The notes: generated from the letters alone by a model not told the origin. A DNA stretch of 14,309 nucleotides from Pseudomonadota bacterium (GCA_023459095.1 JAEWVQ010000034.1:1-14309); one strand, 5' to 3'; positions 6,578-13,972 are shown, counted from the first letter of the stretch. A program made the numbers and translations.

Positions 6578-9178
6578 TCAGGTCTTGCCTTCGAGGAAGT
6601 CCTTGGCAAAGCGCTGCAGCACGCCGCCGGCCTCGTACACCCGCACTTCCTCGTCGGAATCGAGCCGGCTGGTCACCGGCACCTCTAGGGTTACACCGTT
6701 CTTGCGACGGATCACCAGGGTGAGGTCGGCGCGCGGCCGGCGCGCGCCGATCACGTCATAGGTCTCGGTGCCGTCCAGGCCCAGGGTCTTGCGCGTGGTG
6801 CCGGGCTTGAATTCCAGCGGCAGCACGCCCATGCCGATCAGGTTGGTGCGGTGGATGCGCTCGAAGCCTTCGGCGACGATGACTTCGACGCCGGCCAGGC
6901 GCACGCCCTTCGCCGCCCAGTCGCGGCTGGAGCCCTGACCGTAGTCGGCGCCGGCGACGATGATCAGCGGCTGGCCGCGGTTCATGTAGGTCTCGATGGC
7001 TTCCCACATGCGCATGACCGTGCCGTCCGGCTCGACGCGGGCGAGCGAGCCCTGGCGCACGGTGCCGTCGGCGTTTACCACCATCTCGTTGTACAGCTTG
7101 GGGTTGGCGAAGGTGGCGCGCTGCGCGGTAAGGTGGTCGCCGCGGTGGGTGGCGTAGGAGTTGAAGTCCTCCTCCGGCAGGCCCATCTTCGCCAGGTATT
7201 CGCCCGCCGCCGAGTCCGGCAGGATGGCGTTGGACGGCGACAGGTGGTCGGTGGTGATGTTGTCGGGGAGGATCGCCAGCGGGCGCATGCCGGTGAGCGT
7301 GCGCGCGCCGGCCAGCGCGCCTTCCCAGTAAGGCGGGCGGCGGATGTAGGTCGATTGCGGGCGCCAGTCGTACAGCGGCGAGGCCGCGTGCGCGGTGGCG
7401 CGCTTTTCGAACATCGGCACATAGACCTGGTTGAACTGTTCCGGCTTCACCGCCCGCGCGAGCACGGCGTCGATCTCTTCGTCCGCCGGCCAGAGGTCGC
7501 GCAGCCGCACCGCCTCGCCGTTGCTGATCGTGAGCCAGTCCTGCTCGATGTCGAAGCGCATCGTGCCGGCGATGGCGTAGGCCACCACCAGCGGCGGCGA
7601 GGCAAGGAAGGCCTGACGGGCGTAGGGGTGGATGCGGCCGTCGAAGTTGCGGTTGCCCGACAGCACGGCGGTCGTGTACAGGTCGCGGTCGATGATTTCC
7701 TGCTCGATCTGCGGGTCGAGCGCGCCGCTCATGCCGTTGCAGGTGGTGCACGCGAAGGCGACGATGCCGAAGCCGAGCGCCTCCAGGTCTGCGAGCAGGC
7801 CGGCTTCCTTCAAGTACAACTCGACCACCTTCGAGCCGGGGGCGAGCGAGGTCTTGACCCACGGCTTGCGGGTGAGGCCGAGCTTGCGCGCGTTGCGGGC
7901 CAGCAGGCCGGCGGCGATCAGGTTGCGCGGGTTGGAGGTGTTGGTGCAGGAGGTGATCGCGGCGATGATCACCGCGCCGTCCGGCATCCGGCCGCAGGCC
8001 TCCTGCGCGCGCGCCTGCTCCAGGTTGCCGGCGATGCCGCGTTCGGCAAGGGCCGAGGTCGGCAGACGGCGGTGCGGGTTGCTCGGGCCGGCCAGGTTGC
8101 GTACCACGGTGGAGAGGTCGAAGTCGAGCACCCGCTCGTACTCGGCGCTGGTCAGCGCGTCGGCCCACAGTCCGGCTTCCTTCGCATAACGCTCCACCAG
8201 CGCGACCTGCGCATCGCTGCGCCCGGTGAGCCGCAGGTAGTCCAGGGTCTGGTCGTCGATGAAGAACATCGCCGCGGTCGCGCCGTATTCGGGCGCCATG
8301 TTGGAGATGGTGGCGCGGTCACCGATGCTGAGCGAGGCGGCACCGTCGCCGAAGAACTCCAGATAGGCGCCGACGACTTTTTCCTTGCGCAGGAACTCGG
8401 TCAGCGCCAGCACCACGTCGGTGGCGGTGATGCCGGGCGGGCGACGGCCGCCGAGGCGGACGCCGACGATTTCGGGCAGGCGCATCCAGGAGGCCCGGCC
8501 GAGCATGACGTTCTCCGCCTCCAGGCCGCCGACGCCGACCGCGATCACGCCCAGCGCGTCGACGTGCGGCGTGTGGCTGTCGGTGCCGACACAGGTGTCG
8601 GGGAAGGCGACACCATCGCCGACCTGGATCACCGGCGACATTCGCTCCAGATTGATCTGGTGCATGATGCCGTTGCCCGCCGGGATCACGTCCACGTTGT
8701 CGAAGGCGCTGCGGCACCATTCGATGAAGTGGAAGCGGTCGGCGTTGCGGCGGTCCTCGATCGCGCGGTTCTTCTGGAAGGCCTCGGGGTCGTGGCCGCC
8801 GCATTCGACCGCCAGCGAGTGGTCGACGATCAACTGCACCGGCACCACCGGATTGACCGCAGCCGGGTCGCCGCCCTCGGCGGCGATGGCGTCGCGCAGG
8901 CCGGCCAGGTCGACGAGCGCGGTCTGGCCGAGGATGTCGTGGCACACCACACGCGCCGGATACCACGGGAAGTCGCGCTCGCGCCGACGCTCGACGAGTT
9001 GCATGAGACAGGCGTCGATGATCGCCGGGTCGGCCCGGCGCACGATGTTCTCGGCGTGGATGCGGGCGGTGTAGGGCAGGGTGTCCCAGGCCCCGGGGCG
9101 GAGCGCGTCCACGGCGGCGCGCGCGTCGAAATAGTCCAGAGAGGTACCGGGCAGGGCTTTGCGGTGGGCTGTATTCAT
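6578..9178 (-). CDS. acnD: 2-methylcitrate dehydratase, Fe/S-dependent (AcnD)
   Basis: An 866-aa aconitase-family enzyme, full length for AcnD. It dehydrates 2-methylcitrate to 2-methylaconitate in the AcnD/PrpF branch of the methylcitrate cycle. The [4Fe-4S] ligands are C411 (SCTNTS), C477 and C480 (ACTTCNG); the 66-residue spacing between the first two equals that of E. coli AcnA. Other landmarks are the N-terminal PWYPARVVCHDILGQTALVD, the GTDSHTPHVDALGV active-site region, and the C-terminal swivel domain with GADYGQGSSRDWAAKG and LIGMGVLPLEF. The N terminus MNTAHRKALPGTSLDYFD matches AcnD proteins, which fixes the start at 9178. No clear Shine-Dalgarno precedes it (ccagcccttc), so translation may be weak or coupled. 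It follows prpC after 130 bp. Confidence 0.97.
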   Translation of the reverse strand: MNTAHRKALPGTSLDYFDARAAVDALRPGAWDTLPYTARIHAENIVRRADPAIIDACLMQLVERRRERDFPWYPARVVCHDILGQTALVDLAGLRDAIAAEGGDPAAVNPVVPVQLIVDHSLAVECGGHDPEAFQKNRAIEDRRNADRFHFIEWCRSAFDNVDVIPAGNGIMHQINLERMSPVIQVGDGVAFPDTCVGTDSHTPHVDALGVIAVGVGGLEAENVMLGRASWMRLPEIVGVRLGGRRPPGITATDVVLALTEFLRKEKVVGAYLEFFGDGAASLSIGDRATISNMAPEYGATAAMFFIDDQTLDYLRLTGRSDAQVALVERYAKEAGLWADALTSAEYERVLDFDLSTVVRNLAGPSNPHRRLPTSALAERGIAGNLEQARAQEACGRMPDGAVIIAAITSCTNTSNPRNLIAAGLLARNARKLGLTRKPWVKTSLAPGSKVVELYLKEAGLLADLEALGFGIVAFACTTCNGMSGALDPQIEQEIIDRDLYTTAVLSGNRNFDGRIHPYARQAFLASPPLVVAYAIAGTMRFDIEQDWLTISNGEAVRLRDLWPADEEIDAVLARAVKPEQFNQVYVPMFEKRATAHAASPLYDWRPQSTYIRRPPYWEGALAGARTLTGMRPLAILPDNITTDHLSPSNAILPDSAAGEYLAKMGLPEEDFNSYATHRGDHLTAQRATFANPKLYNEMVVNADGTVRQGSLARVEPDGTVMRMWEAIETYMNRGQPLIIVAGADYGQGSSRDWAAKGVRLAGVEVIVAEGFERIHRTNLIGMGVLPLEFKPGTTRKTLGLDGTETYDVIGARRPRADLTLVIRRKNGVTLEVPVTSRLDSDEEVRVYEAGGVLQRFAKDFLEGKT

Positions 9179-9262
9179 GAAGGGCTGGCGGTCGGGGACC
9201 GCGAAACGCGGGCAACGGGGGCGCGGCGGCCCAGGGGGCGCCGCGTGGAAGCGGGCGCGAAA

Positions 9263-9304
9263 CGCGGCGGCCGCGACAGAGGAGAGCTGCGCACGGCCGC
9301 CGCG
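9263..9304 (-). other. 11-bp inverted repeat in the prpC-acnD junction
   Basis: CGCGGCGGCCG (9263-9273) and CGGCCGCCGCG (9294-9304) are perfect inverted copies separated by 20 bp. In the operon transcript the stem begins about 4 nt after the prpC stop codon. There is no T-run. It may protect the prpC message or reduce read-through into acnD; function is inferred. High local GC makes chance repeats more likely here, but 11 of 11 paired bases is notable. Confidence 0.45.
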
Positions 9305-9308
9305 GCGC

Positions 9309-10463
9309 TCAGTGGCGCTCTTCGATCGGCACGAACGCCAGGTCGTCGGGGCCGACGTAATGGGCGCTCGGGCGGATGATCTTGTTGTCGAGGCGCTGCT
9401 CGATGATGTGCGCGGCCCAGCCGCTGGTGCGCGCGATCACGAACAGCGGGGTGAACATCGCGGTCGGCACCCCCATCATGTGGTAGCTCACCGCGCTGAA
9501 CCAGTCGAGGTTGGGGAACATCTGCTTGACCTCCCACATCACCGCCTCCAGGCGCGCGGCGATGTCGTACATCTTGGTCGAACCCGCGGCCTCCGACAGT
9601 TGCCGGGCGACGCGCTTGATCACCGCGTTGCGCGGGTCGCTCACCGTATACACCGGGTGGCCGAAGCCGATCACCACTTCCTTGTTGTCGACGCGGCGGC
9701 GGATGTCGGCCTCCGCCTCGCCGGGGTTGTCGTAGCGCTTCTGGATCTCGAACGCGACCTCGTTGGCGCCGCCGTGTTTCGGCCCGCGCAGCGCGCCGAT
9801 CGCGCCGGTGATCGCCGAGTACACATCCGAACCGGTGCCGGCGATGACGCGGCCGGTGAAGGTCGAGGCATTGAACTCGTGCTCGGCGTACAGGATCAGC
9901 GAGGTGTGCATGGCGCGCTCCCACTGCGCCGACGGCGTGGCGCCGTGCAGCAGATGGAGGAAGTGCGCGCCGATCGAGTCGTCGTCGGTCTCCACCTCGA
10001 TGCGCTGGCCCTTGGTGGCCCAGTGATACCAGTACAGCAGCATGGAGCCGAGCGAGGCCATCAGGCGGTCGGCGATGTCGCGCGCGCCGGGCAGGTTGTG
10101 GTCGTCCTTCTCCGGCAGCACACAGCCGAGCGCCGACACCCCGGTACGCATCACGTCCATCGGATGCGCCGACGCCGGCAGGCGTTCGAGCGCTTCCTTG
10201 ACGCTCGCCGGCAGGCCGCGCATGGCCTTCAGCCTGGCTTTGTAGGCGCGCAGTTCGGCCGTGGTGGGCAACTTGCCATGGACCAGCAGATGCGCCACCT
10301 CCTCGAATTCGCAACGCTCGGCGATGTCGAGGATGTCGTAGCCGCGGTAATGCAGGTCGTTGCCGGTCTTGCCGACCGTGCATAGGGCGGTGTTGCCGGC
10401 GGTGACGCCGGACAGGGCGACGGATTTCTTCGGCTTGAAGCCGGCTTCCGCGGTGGTCGTCAT
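9309..10463 (-). CDS. prpC: 2-methylcitrate synthase PrpC
   Basis: A 384-aa citrate-synthase-family enzyme condensing propionyl-CoA with oxaloacetate to 2-methylcitrate, the entry step of the pathway. The catalytic triad is in place: H230 (GPKHGGANE), H269 (GFGHPVYTVSDPRN) and D320 (NLDWFSAVSYH), each offset by five residues from enterobacterial PrpC (H235, H274, D325). Short length, the N-terminal SVALSGVTAGNTALCTVG, and DLHYRGYDI are typical of methylcitrate rather than housekeeping citrate synthases. The start at 10463 is chosen because AAGGAGA lies about 7 nt upstream; the frame extends 24 codons further without family similarity. It is the first gene of the operon, facing the divergent regulator across the box-rich intergenic region, so it is probably acyl-CoA controlled. 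Confidence 0.96.
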   Translation of the reverse strand: MTTTAEAGFKPKKSVALSGVTAGNTALCTVGKTGNDLHYRGYDILDIAERCEFEEVAHLLVHGKLPTTAELRAYKARLKAMRGLPASVKEALERLPASAHPMDVMRTGVSALGCVLPEKDDHNLPGARDIADRLMASLGSMLLYWYHWATKGQRIEVETDDDSIGAHFLHLLHGATPSAQWERAMHTSLILYAEHEFNASTFTGRVIAGTGSDVYSAITGAIGALRGPKHGGANEVAFEIQKRYDNPGEAEADIRRRVDNKEVVIGFGHPVYTVSDPRNAVIKRVARQLSEAAGSTKMYDIAARLEAVMWEVKQMFPNLDWFSAVSYHMMGVPTAMFTPLFVIARTSGWAAHIIEQRLDNKIIRPSAHYVGPDDLAFVPIEERH

Positions 10464-10511
10464 GGGGAGGTCTCCTTCGGTGGAAGCGCGGCGGCACCGG
10501 CCGCCGTGTGT

Positions 10512-10531
10512 GGTGCGCACTATTGCGCACC
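10512..10531. repeat. 8-bp perfect inverted repeat upstream of prpC
   Basis: GGTGCGCA-CTAT-TGCGCACC, centred about 58 bp before the prpC start codon. It could be an operator for the GntR or another regulator, or a hairpin in the prpC leader. It is unrelated in sequence to the TTTGCGAA boxes nearby. GntR-type sites are often short palindromes, which makes it a candidate for the operon's own GntR protein; that link is inference. Confidence 0.5.
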
Positions 10532-10558
10532 GCAAGCACGCGGTAAATCACTGAAATG

Positions 10559-10604
10559 GCGTGATTTTGCGAAGGCGATGCGGGAAAGTTGCGAATTCTG
10601 CGAA
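10559..10604. promoter_or_regulatory. prpC-proximal cluster of TTTGCGAA-type operator boxes
   Basis: Three boxes: TTTGCGAA (10566-10573), GTTGCGAA (10588-10595) and TCTGCGAA (10597-10604), the last two with 9-bp spacing. The first is part of GCGTGATTTTGCGAA (10559-10573), repeated exactly at 10703-10717. The boxes resemble the TTTGCAAA-type sites reported for RamB/PrpR regulators, the family encoded next door. They lie about 100-140 bp from the prpC start and are the probable sites of acyl-CoA-dependent control. Confidence 0.7.
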
Positions 10605-10658
10605 GCGTGCCGGTGGCGATCCGCGCGGCGCGCCGGGGCTTGCCAAATGGCGGCGGGA

Positions 10659-10666
10659 TTCGCAAG
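10659..10666 (-). promoter_or_regulatory. Single inverted operator-like box
   Basis: TTCGCAAG, which reads CTTGCGAA on the minus strand, sits between the two box clusters in the opposite orientation. It differs from TTTGCGAA at the first two positions only. Its significance depends on the neighbouring clusters. Confidence 0.4.
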
Positions 10667-10699
10667 ATACGCAGCCTGAATGTCTGCCAAGCGATTGAA

Positions 10700-10748
10700 T
10701 TTGCGTGATTTTGCGAACGCATCGAGGACGATTTGCAAATTTTGCGAA
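10700..10748. promoter_or_regulatory. Regulator-proximal cluster of TTTGCGAA/TTTGCAAA boxes
   Basis: Four boxes: TTTGCGTG (10700-10707), TTTGCGAA (10710-10717), the perfect palindrome TTTGCAAA (10732-10739) and TTTGCGAA (10741-10748). The last two form a 9-bp tandem (TTTGCAAAT-TTTGCGAAT), the same spacing as the pair at 10588-10604. The cluster ends 15 bp before the regulator's ATG, just upstream of its GGAAG ribosome binding site, which suggests autoregulation. TTTGCAAA is the core of known RamB/PrpR sites (family knowledge); binding here is inference. Confidence 0.72.
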
Positions 10749-10763
10749 TAAACGGAAGCGCCC

Positions 10764-12179
10764 ATGAAAAAAGTCTTCACCGGCGTCCGCCTGCGCCGTC
10801 TGCGCGAGGAGCGCGGGCTCACCCAGGTTGCGCTCGCCCGCCTGCTCGACATCTCCGCGAGCTATCTCAACCAGATCGAGCAGAACCAGCGCCCGCTCAC
10901 CGTGCCGGTGCTGCTCAAGATCAGCGCGGCGCTCGGCGTCGACGTGCAGCGCTTTTCCGATGACGACGAAGCGCGCCTGGTGGCCGATCTGCGCGAGGCG
11001 CTGGTGGGCGCCGCCGAGCCGGTCGCGCTCGCCGAGGTGCGCGAACTGGCCGCCAGCATGCCGGCGGTGGGGCGGGCGCTGCTCGCGCTGGACCGGCAGC
11101 GGCGCGAGGCCGAGGAGCGCGCCGACGCGCTCGCCGCGCGCCTGGGCGAGGACCGTGGCGCGCTGCCGGCGGCACCGCCCATGCCCTACGAGGAAGTGCG
11201 CGATTTTTTCTACGCCCGCCACAACCACGTGGGGGAGCTCGATGCGCTCGCCGAGCGCCTGTTCGACGCCTGGATGCTGCAGCCGGGCAACGCCGCCGAC
11301 GGGCTCGCCGCGCGCCTCGCCCAGGTGCATGGGGTGCGGGTGGTGCGCGACGATCCAGCCGCCGGCGAGGGCGGCGCGCTGCGCGTCTTCGATCCCGCGG
11401 CGCGCGTGCTGCGCCTGTCGCCGCTGCTCGAACCCGGCCAGCAGGCCTTCCAGCTCGCCACCCAGCTCGCCTTTCTCGAAGCCGGCGCAGTCCTCGACGG
11501 CCTCGCCGCCAGCGCCGACTTCCGCAGCGCGCAGGCGCACGCGCTGGCGCGCATCGGTCTCGCCAACTACTTCGCCGGCGCGCTGGTGCTGCCTTACGGG
11601 CGCTTTGTCGAGGCCGCCGAAATGCTGCGCTACGACATCGACCGTCTCGGCCGGCGCTTCGGCGTCGGCTTCGAGACCGTGTGCCACCGCCTGTCCACGC
11701 TGCAGCGTCCGGAGGCGCGTGGCGTACCTTTTTTCTTCGTGCGGGTCGATCGTGCCGGCAACATCTCCAAGCGCCAGTCCGCCACCGATTTCCATTTCTC
11801 CCGCGTCGGCGGCACCTGTCCGCTGTGGAACGTGTACGAAGCCTTCGCTCGTCCCGGGCGCATCCTCACCCAACTCGCGCGCATGCCCGACGGCCGCACC
11901 TACCTGTGGATCGCGCGCACCGTGACTCACGGCCGCGGCGGCTACGGCGAGCCGGAGAAGAGCTTCGCGATCGGCCTGGGCTGCGACCTGCGCCATGCCG
12001 GCCGCCTGGTCTATGCCAAAGGGCTGGATCTGGACGATCCCGGGGCGCCGACCCCGATCGGCGCCGGTTGCAAGGTGTGCGAGCGCCCGGCCTGTCCGCA
12101 GCGGGCCTTTCCGCCGGTCGGGGTGGCCACCGTCGCCGATCCGAACCGTAGCCGTTTCGAACCCTACCCCGCGGGCTGA
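10764..12179 (+). CDS. XRE-family short-chain acyl-CoA regulator (RamB/PrpR/ScfR type)
   Basis: A 471-aa regulator. Residues 5-60 are an XRE-type HTH (LREERGLTQVALARLLDIS, YLNQIEQNQRPLT). A central ImmA/IrrE-like (DUF955) domain follows, lacking the HExxH zinc motif (QLATQLAFLEAG). The C-terminal DUF2083 domain (about 310-471) contains KRQSATDFHFSRVGGTCPLW and ends with a Cys cluster, C436-x2-C439-x4-C444 (GCKVCERPACPQRAF). Mycobacterial PrpR and corynebacterial RamB share this plan; PrpR senses acyl-CoA and has been reported to carry an Fe-S cluster, so the Cys set may be a ligand site. It is divergent from prpC with matching operator boxes between, hence the likely specific regulator of the methylcitrate operon and of itself. 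GGAAG lies 5 nt before ATG 10764. The symbol is withheld because classical proteobacterial PrpR is an unrelated sigma-54 activator. Confidence 0.93.
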   Translation: MKKVFTGVRLRRLREERGLTQVALARLLDISASYLNQIEQNQRPLTVPVLLKISAALGVDVQRFSDDDEARLVADLREALVGAAEPVALAEVRELAASMPAVGRALLALDRQRREAEERADALAARLGEDRGALPAAPPMPYEEVRDFFYARHNHVGELDALAERLFDAWMLQPGNAADGLAARLAQVHGVRVVRDDPAAGEGGALRVFDPAARVLRLSPLLEPGQQAFQLATQLAFLEAGAVLDGLAASADFRSAQAHALARIGLANYFAGALVLPYGRFVEAAEMLRYDIDRLGRRFGVGFETVCHRLSTLQRPEARGVPFFFVRVDRAGNISKRQSATDFHFSRVGGTCPLWNVYEAFARPGRILTQLARMPDGRTYLWIARTVTHGRGGYGEPEKSFAIGLGCDLRHAGRLVYAKGLDLDDPGAPTPIGAGCKVCERPACPQRAFPPVGVATVADPNRSRFEPYPAG

Positions 12180-12267
12180 GGCGCGGCGCCATGCCGTCCC
12201 CGCCAGGCCGCGCGCACGGCGGCCGCGGTGGCGTAACATGCGCCATTCCAACAGCAAGGGGCGGGGC

Positions 12268-13371
12268 ATGGACGTGCATGACAAAGCGCTGACCGAACGC
12301 ATCGCCTGGCTGTTCGACCTCGCCCGTCGTCATACCGAGGACTTCGTCAGCCCGGAAACCCAGCTCGCGCGCACGCGCTACCTCGCCGAGCACCCGACCG
12401 CGATCATGGCGCTCAAGTGCATGGACGGGCGCATCAACATCGCGGTCGCGACGCGCACGCCCAAGGGCATCGTCCAGCCCTTCCGCAATCTCGGCGGCCG
12501 CTTCGACCTCGGCTGGCCGCATCTGGGCGAAGTGCTCGCCGAATACGTGCAGGACGTGGTGCGCAGCGGCCGCCGCGTGCTCGCGCTGCTCACCTACCAT
12601 TTCTCGAAGGGCGACCCGGCGCGCGGCTGCGCCGGCTTCGGCTACGACACCGCGGCTGCGCGCGCCCACGTGTTCGCCCTCCGCAGCCAGTTCGAGCAGG
12701 TGTTCGGGCGCGGCCACGGCACGGTGTACCCGCTGGTGTGCGGTTTCGAGACCGACGAGGAAGCGCTGGTGCTGCATGCCGCCGGCGAGGCGGATCAGGC
12801 CGGCGGCGCCACCCTCGACCTCGCCGCCCTCGCCGCCGATGACGCCGCCGCGACCGAGGCGCAACTGTGCCAGCGCCTCGGCCATCTGTTCCCCGACATG
12901 CCCGCGCAGGTGCGCCACGACCTCGCGCCGCTGGTCGCGGGCAATCTCGCCCACATCGCCGAAGTGCGCCAGCGTCCGCGCGCAGTCGACGCCGAGCAGC
13001 GCGACATCGAGCACCGTGAGTGGATGATCTGCCTGGGGCGCGGCTTCGACTTCCTGCACACGCCGAACCAGGCGCTGATCATCGGCCCCTACAGCCCCGA
13101 TCTCGCCGACCCGGTGCGCCAGGCGGCGGCGATCATCGAGGCCAACATGGCCGGCGGGCGCATTCCGGCCGACGGCTTCCTGCTGCTGGCGTCCTCGCCC
13201 TATCGCGATCCGGGCATGGATCGCGCCCGCGCCGAACTCAAGGCGCGCTTTCTGTCCGCGTTCGCCGCCGGGGTGATCGCCGAGGCGCATCCGGCGCTTG
13301 CGCGCGGCATGCGCCGCCATACCGCGGTGCTCGACTGGCGCTCGCGCGCGCTCACCCTGCTGCCGGACTGA
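12268..13371 (+). CDS. Putative beta-class carbonic anhydrase-like zinc protein (CsoSCA-like)
   Basis: A 367-aa protein. ATG 12268 is preferred because AAGGGG lies 6 nt upstream; ATG 12238 in the same frame is possible. Residues 48-55 (ALKCMDGR) carry the C-x-D-x-R signature of beta-carbonic anhydrases (Zn ligand C51, Asp-Arg dyad D53/R55), and H111 and C121 (TYHFSKGDPARGC) would complete a Cys-His-Cys zinc site. The usual beta-CA spacing is H-x2-C; here it is H-x9-C, close to the long spacing of the carboxysomal CsoSCA enzyme. The C-terminal third (FLHTPNQALIIGPYSPD, GFLLLASSPYRDPGMDRARAEL) is not recognised. There is no carboxysome or RuBisCO gene nearby and no signal peptide, so it is cytoplasmic. 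The motif reading is direct; enzymatic activity (CO2 hydration) is inference. It is separated from the regulator by 88 bp and may be independently transcribed. Confidence 0.75.
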   Translation: MDVHDKALTERIAWLFDLARRHTEDFVSPETQLARTRYLAEHPTAIMALKCMDGRINIAVATRTPKGIVQPFRNLGGRFDLGWPHLGEVLAEYVQDVVRSGRRVLALLTYHFSKGDPARGCAGFGYDTAAARAHVFALRSQFEQVFGRGHGTVYPLVCGFETDEEALVLHAAGEADQAGGATLDLAALAADDAAATEAQLCQRLGHLFPDMPAQVRHDLAPLVAGNLAHIAEVRQRPRAVDAEQRDIEHREWMICLGRGFDFLHTPNQALIIGPYSPDLADPVRQAAAIIEANMAGGRIPADGFLLLASSPYRDPGMDRARAELKARFLSAFAAGVIAEAHPALARGMRRHTAVLDWRSRALTLLPD

Positions 13372-13450
13372 AGGCGACCGACGAGGGCGACGTCCGCGCG
13401 CGGCCTTCCTCCGCCCCGTAGGCGCCGTGTCCGGTCCTGCCGCCCGGGGC

Positions 13451-13972
13451 CTATTTCGGCGCGACCACGAGGCGGTTGTCCACGCGGCTCACCCCTTCGA
13501 CCTCGCCGACGATCGCGCTCGCGTTGGCGGCGACCATCTCGCTCGGCACCGTGCCGCTGAGCACGACCACGCGGTCCTCGGTGCTCACCGAAATGTCGAG
13601 CGCCTTCAGGTGTTCCGAGGCGAGCAGGCGCGCCTTCACCGCGGCGGTGATCGCGGCGTCGCCGGCGGCCTCGCTCATGGCCGCGGCCTTGTCCTCGACG
13701 GCTTCGCCCATCGCGGCGGCCTTCTCCTCCACCGCGGCGCCGACCTTGGCGCTCTTTTCCTGGATCGCCTCGCTGGCGGCTTCCATCTTCTCCTCCACCT
13801 TCGCCGCCTGCTCCTTGGTGGCCTCGATCGCGCTGTCCAGGCGCTCGCCTGGGGTGGGCGCCTGTGCCGGGGCCTGCGGCGGCGCGGGCTGGTCGCAGGC
13901 CGCGAGCAGGGCGGCGGACGCGGCGAGGGCGGCGACGGTGTTCAGCATGCTCAGGGTTCGGGTGCGCTTCAT
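13451..13972 (-). CDS. BON-domain lipoprotein with 11-residue repeats
   Basis: A 173-aa exported protein. The start at 13972 is chosen because AGGAGG lies 6 nt upstream; the ATG one codon earlier is also possible. Residues 1-26 are a lipoprotein signal (KRTR, hydrophobic stretch, lipobox LAAC with C26), then a Pro/Ala linker (29-41). Residues 59-102 form four 11-residue repeats starting at V59, I70, V81 and V92 with pattern [VI]-x-[ED]-K, predicting a long amphipathic helix. Residues about 105-171 are a BON domain (DAAITAAVKARLLAS, VVVLSGTVPSE, GVSRVDNRLVV), a putative phospholipid-binding module as in OsmY. It is probably anchored in the envelope and possibly involved in stress protection. 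It converges on the carbonic-anhydrase-like gene. Confidence 0.88.
   Translation of the reverse strand: MKRTRTLSMLNTVAALAASAALLAACDQPAPPQAPAQAPTPGERLDSAIEATKEQAAKVEEKMEAASEAIQEKSAKVGAAVEEKAAAMGEAVEDKAAAMSEAAGDAAITAAVKARLLASEHLKALDISVSTEDRVVVLSGTVPSEMVAANASAIVGEVEGVSRVDNRLVVAPK

Noticed and set aside
9201..9267. 11-bp direct repeat GCGAAACGCGG (9201-9211, 9257-9267) in the prpC-acnD spacer
   Set aside because: Very GC-rich spacer where short repeats are expected; does not match the regulator boxes and suggests no clear function.
6851..9379. 842-codon open frame on the plus strand opposite acnD
   Set aside because: Shadow frame created by high GC at third positions of acnD; composition is His/Arg/Gly/Val-biased with no domain, while the minus strand encodes an unmistakable AcnD.
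10548..12302. 584-codon open frame on the minus strand opposite the XRE regulator
   Set aside because: Runs antisense through the recognised regulator and the operator array; no protein motif seen.
11866..13320. 484-codon open frame on the minus strand opposite the carbonic-anhydrase-like gene
   Set aside because: GC-driven shadow; the plus strand has the motif-bearing protein and a proper ribosome binding site.
13372..13450. Possible bidirectional terminator between the converging carbonic-anhydrase-like and BON genes
   Set aside because: Only a loose GCCCCG...CGGGGC pairing with a long loop and no T-run on either strand.
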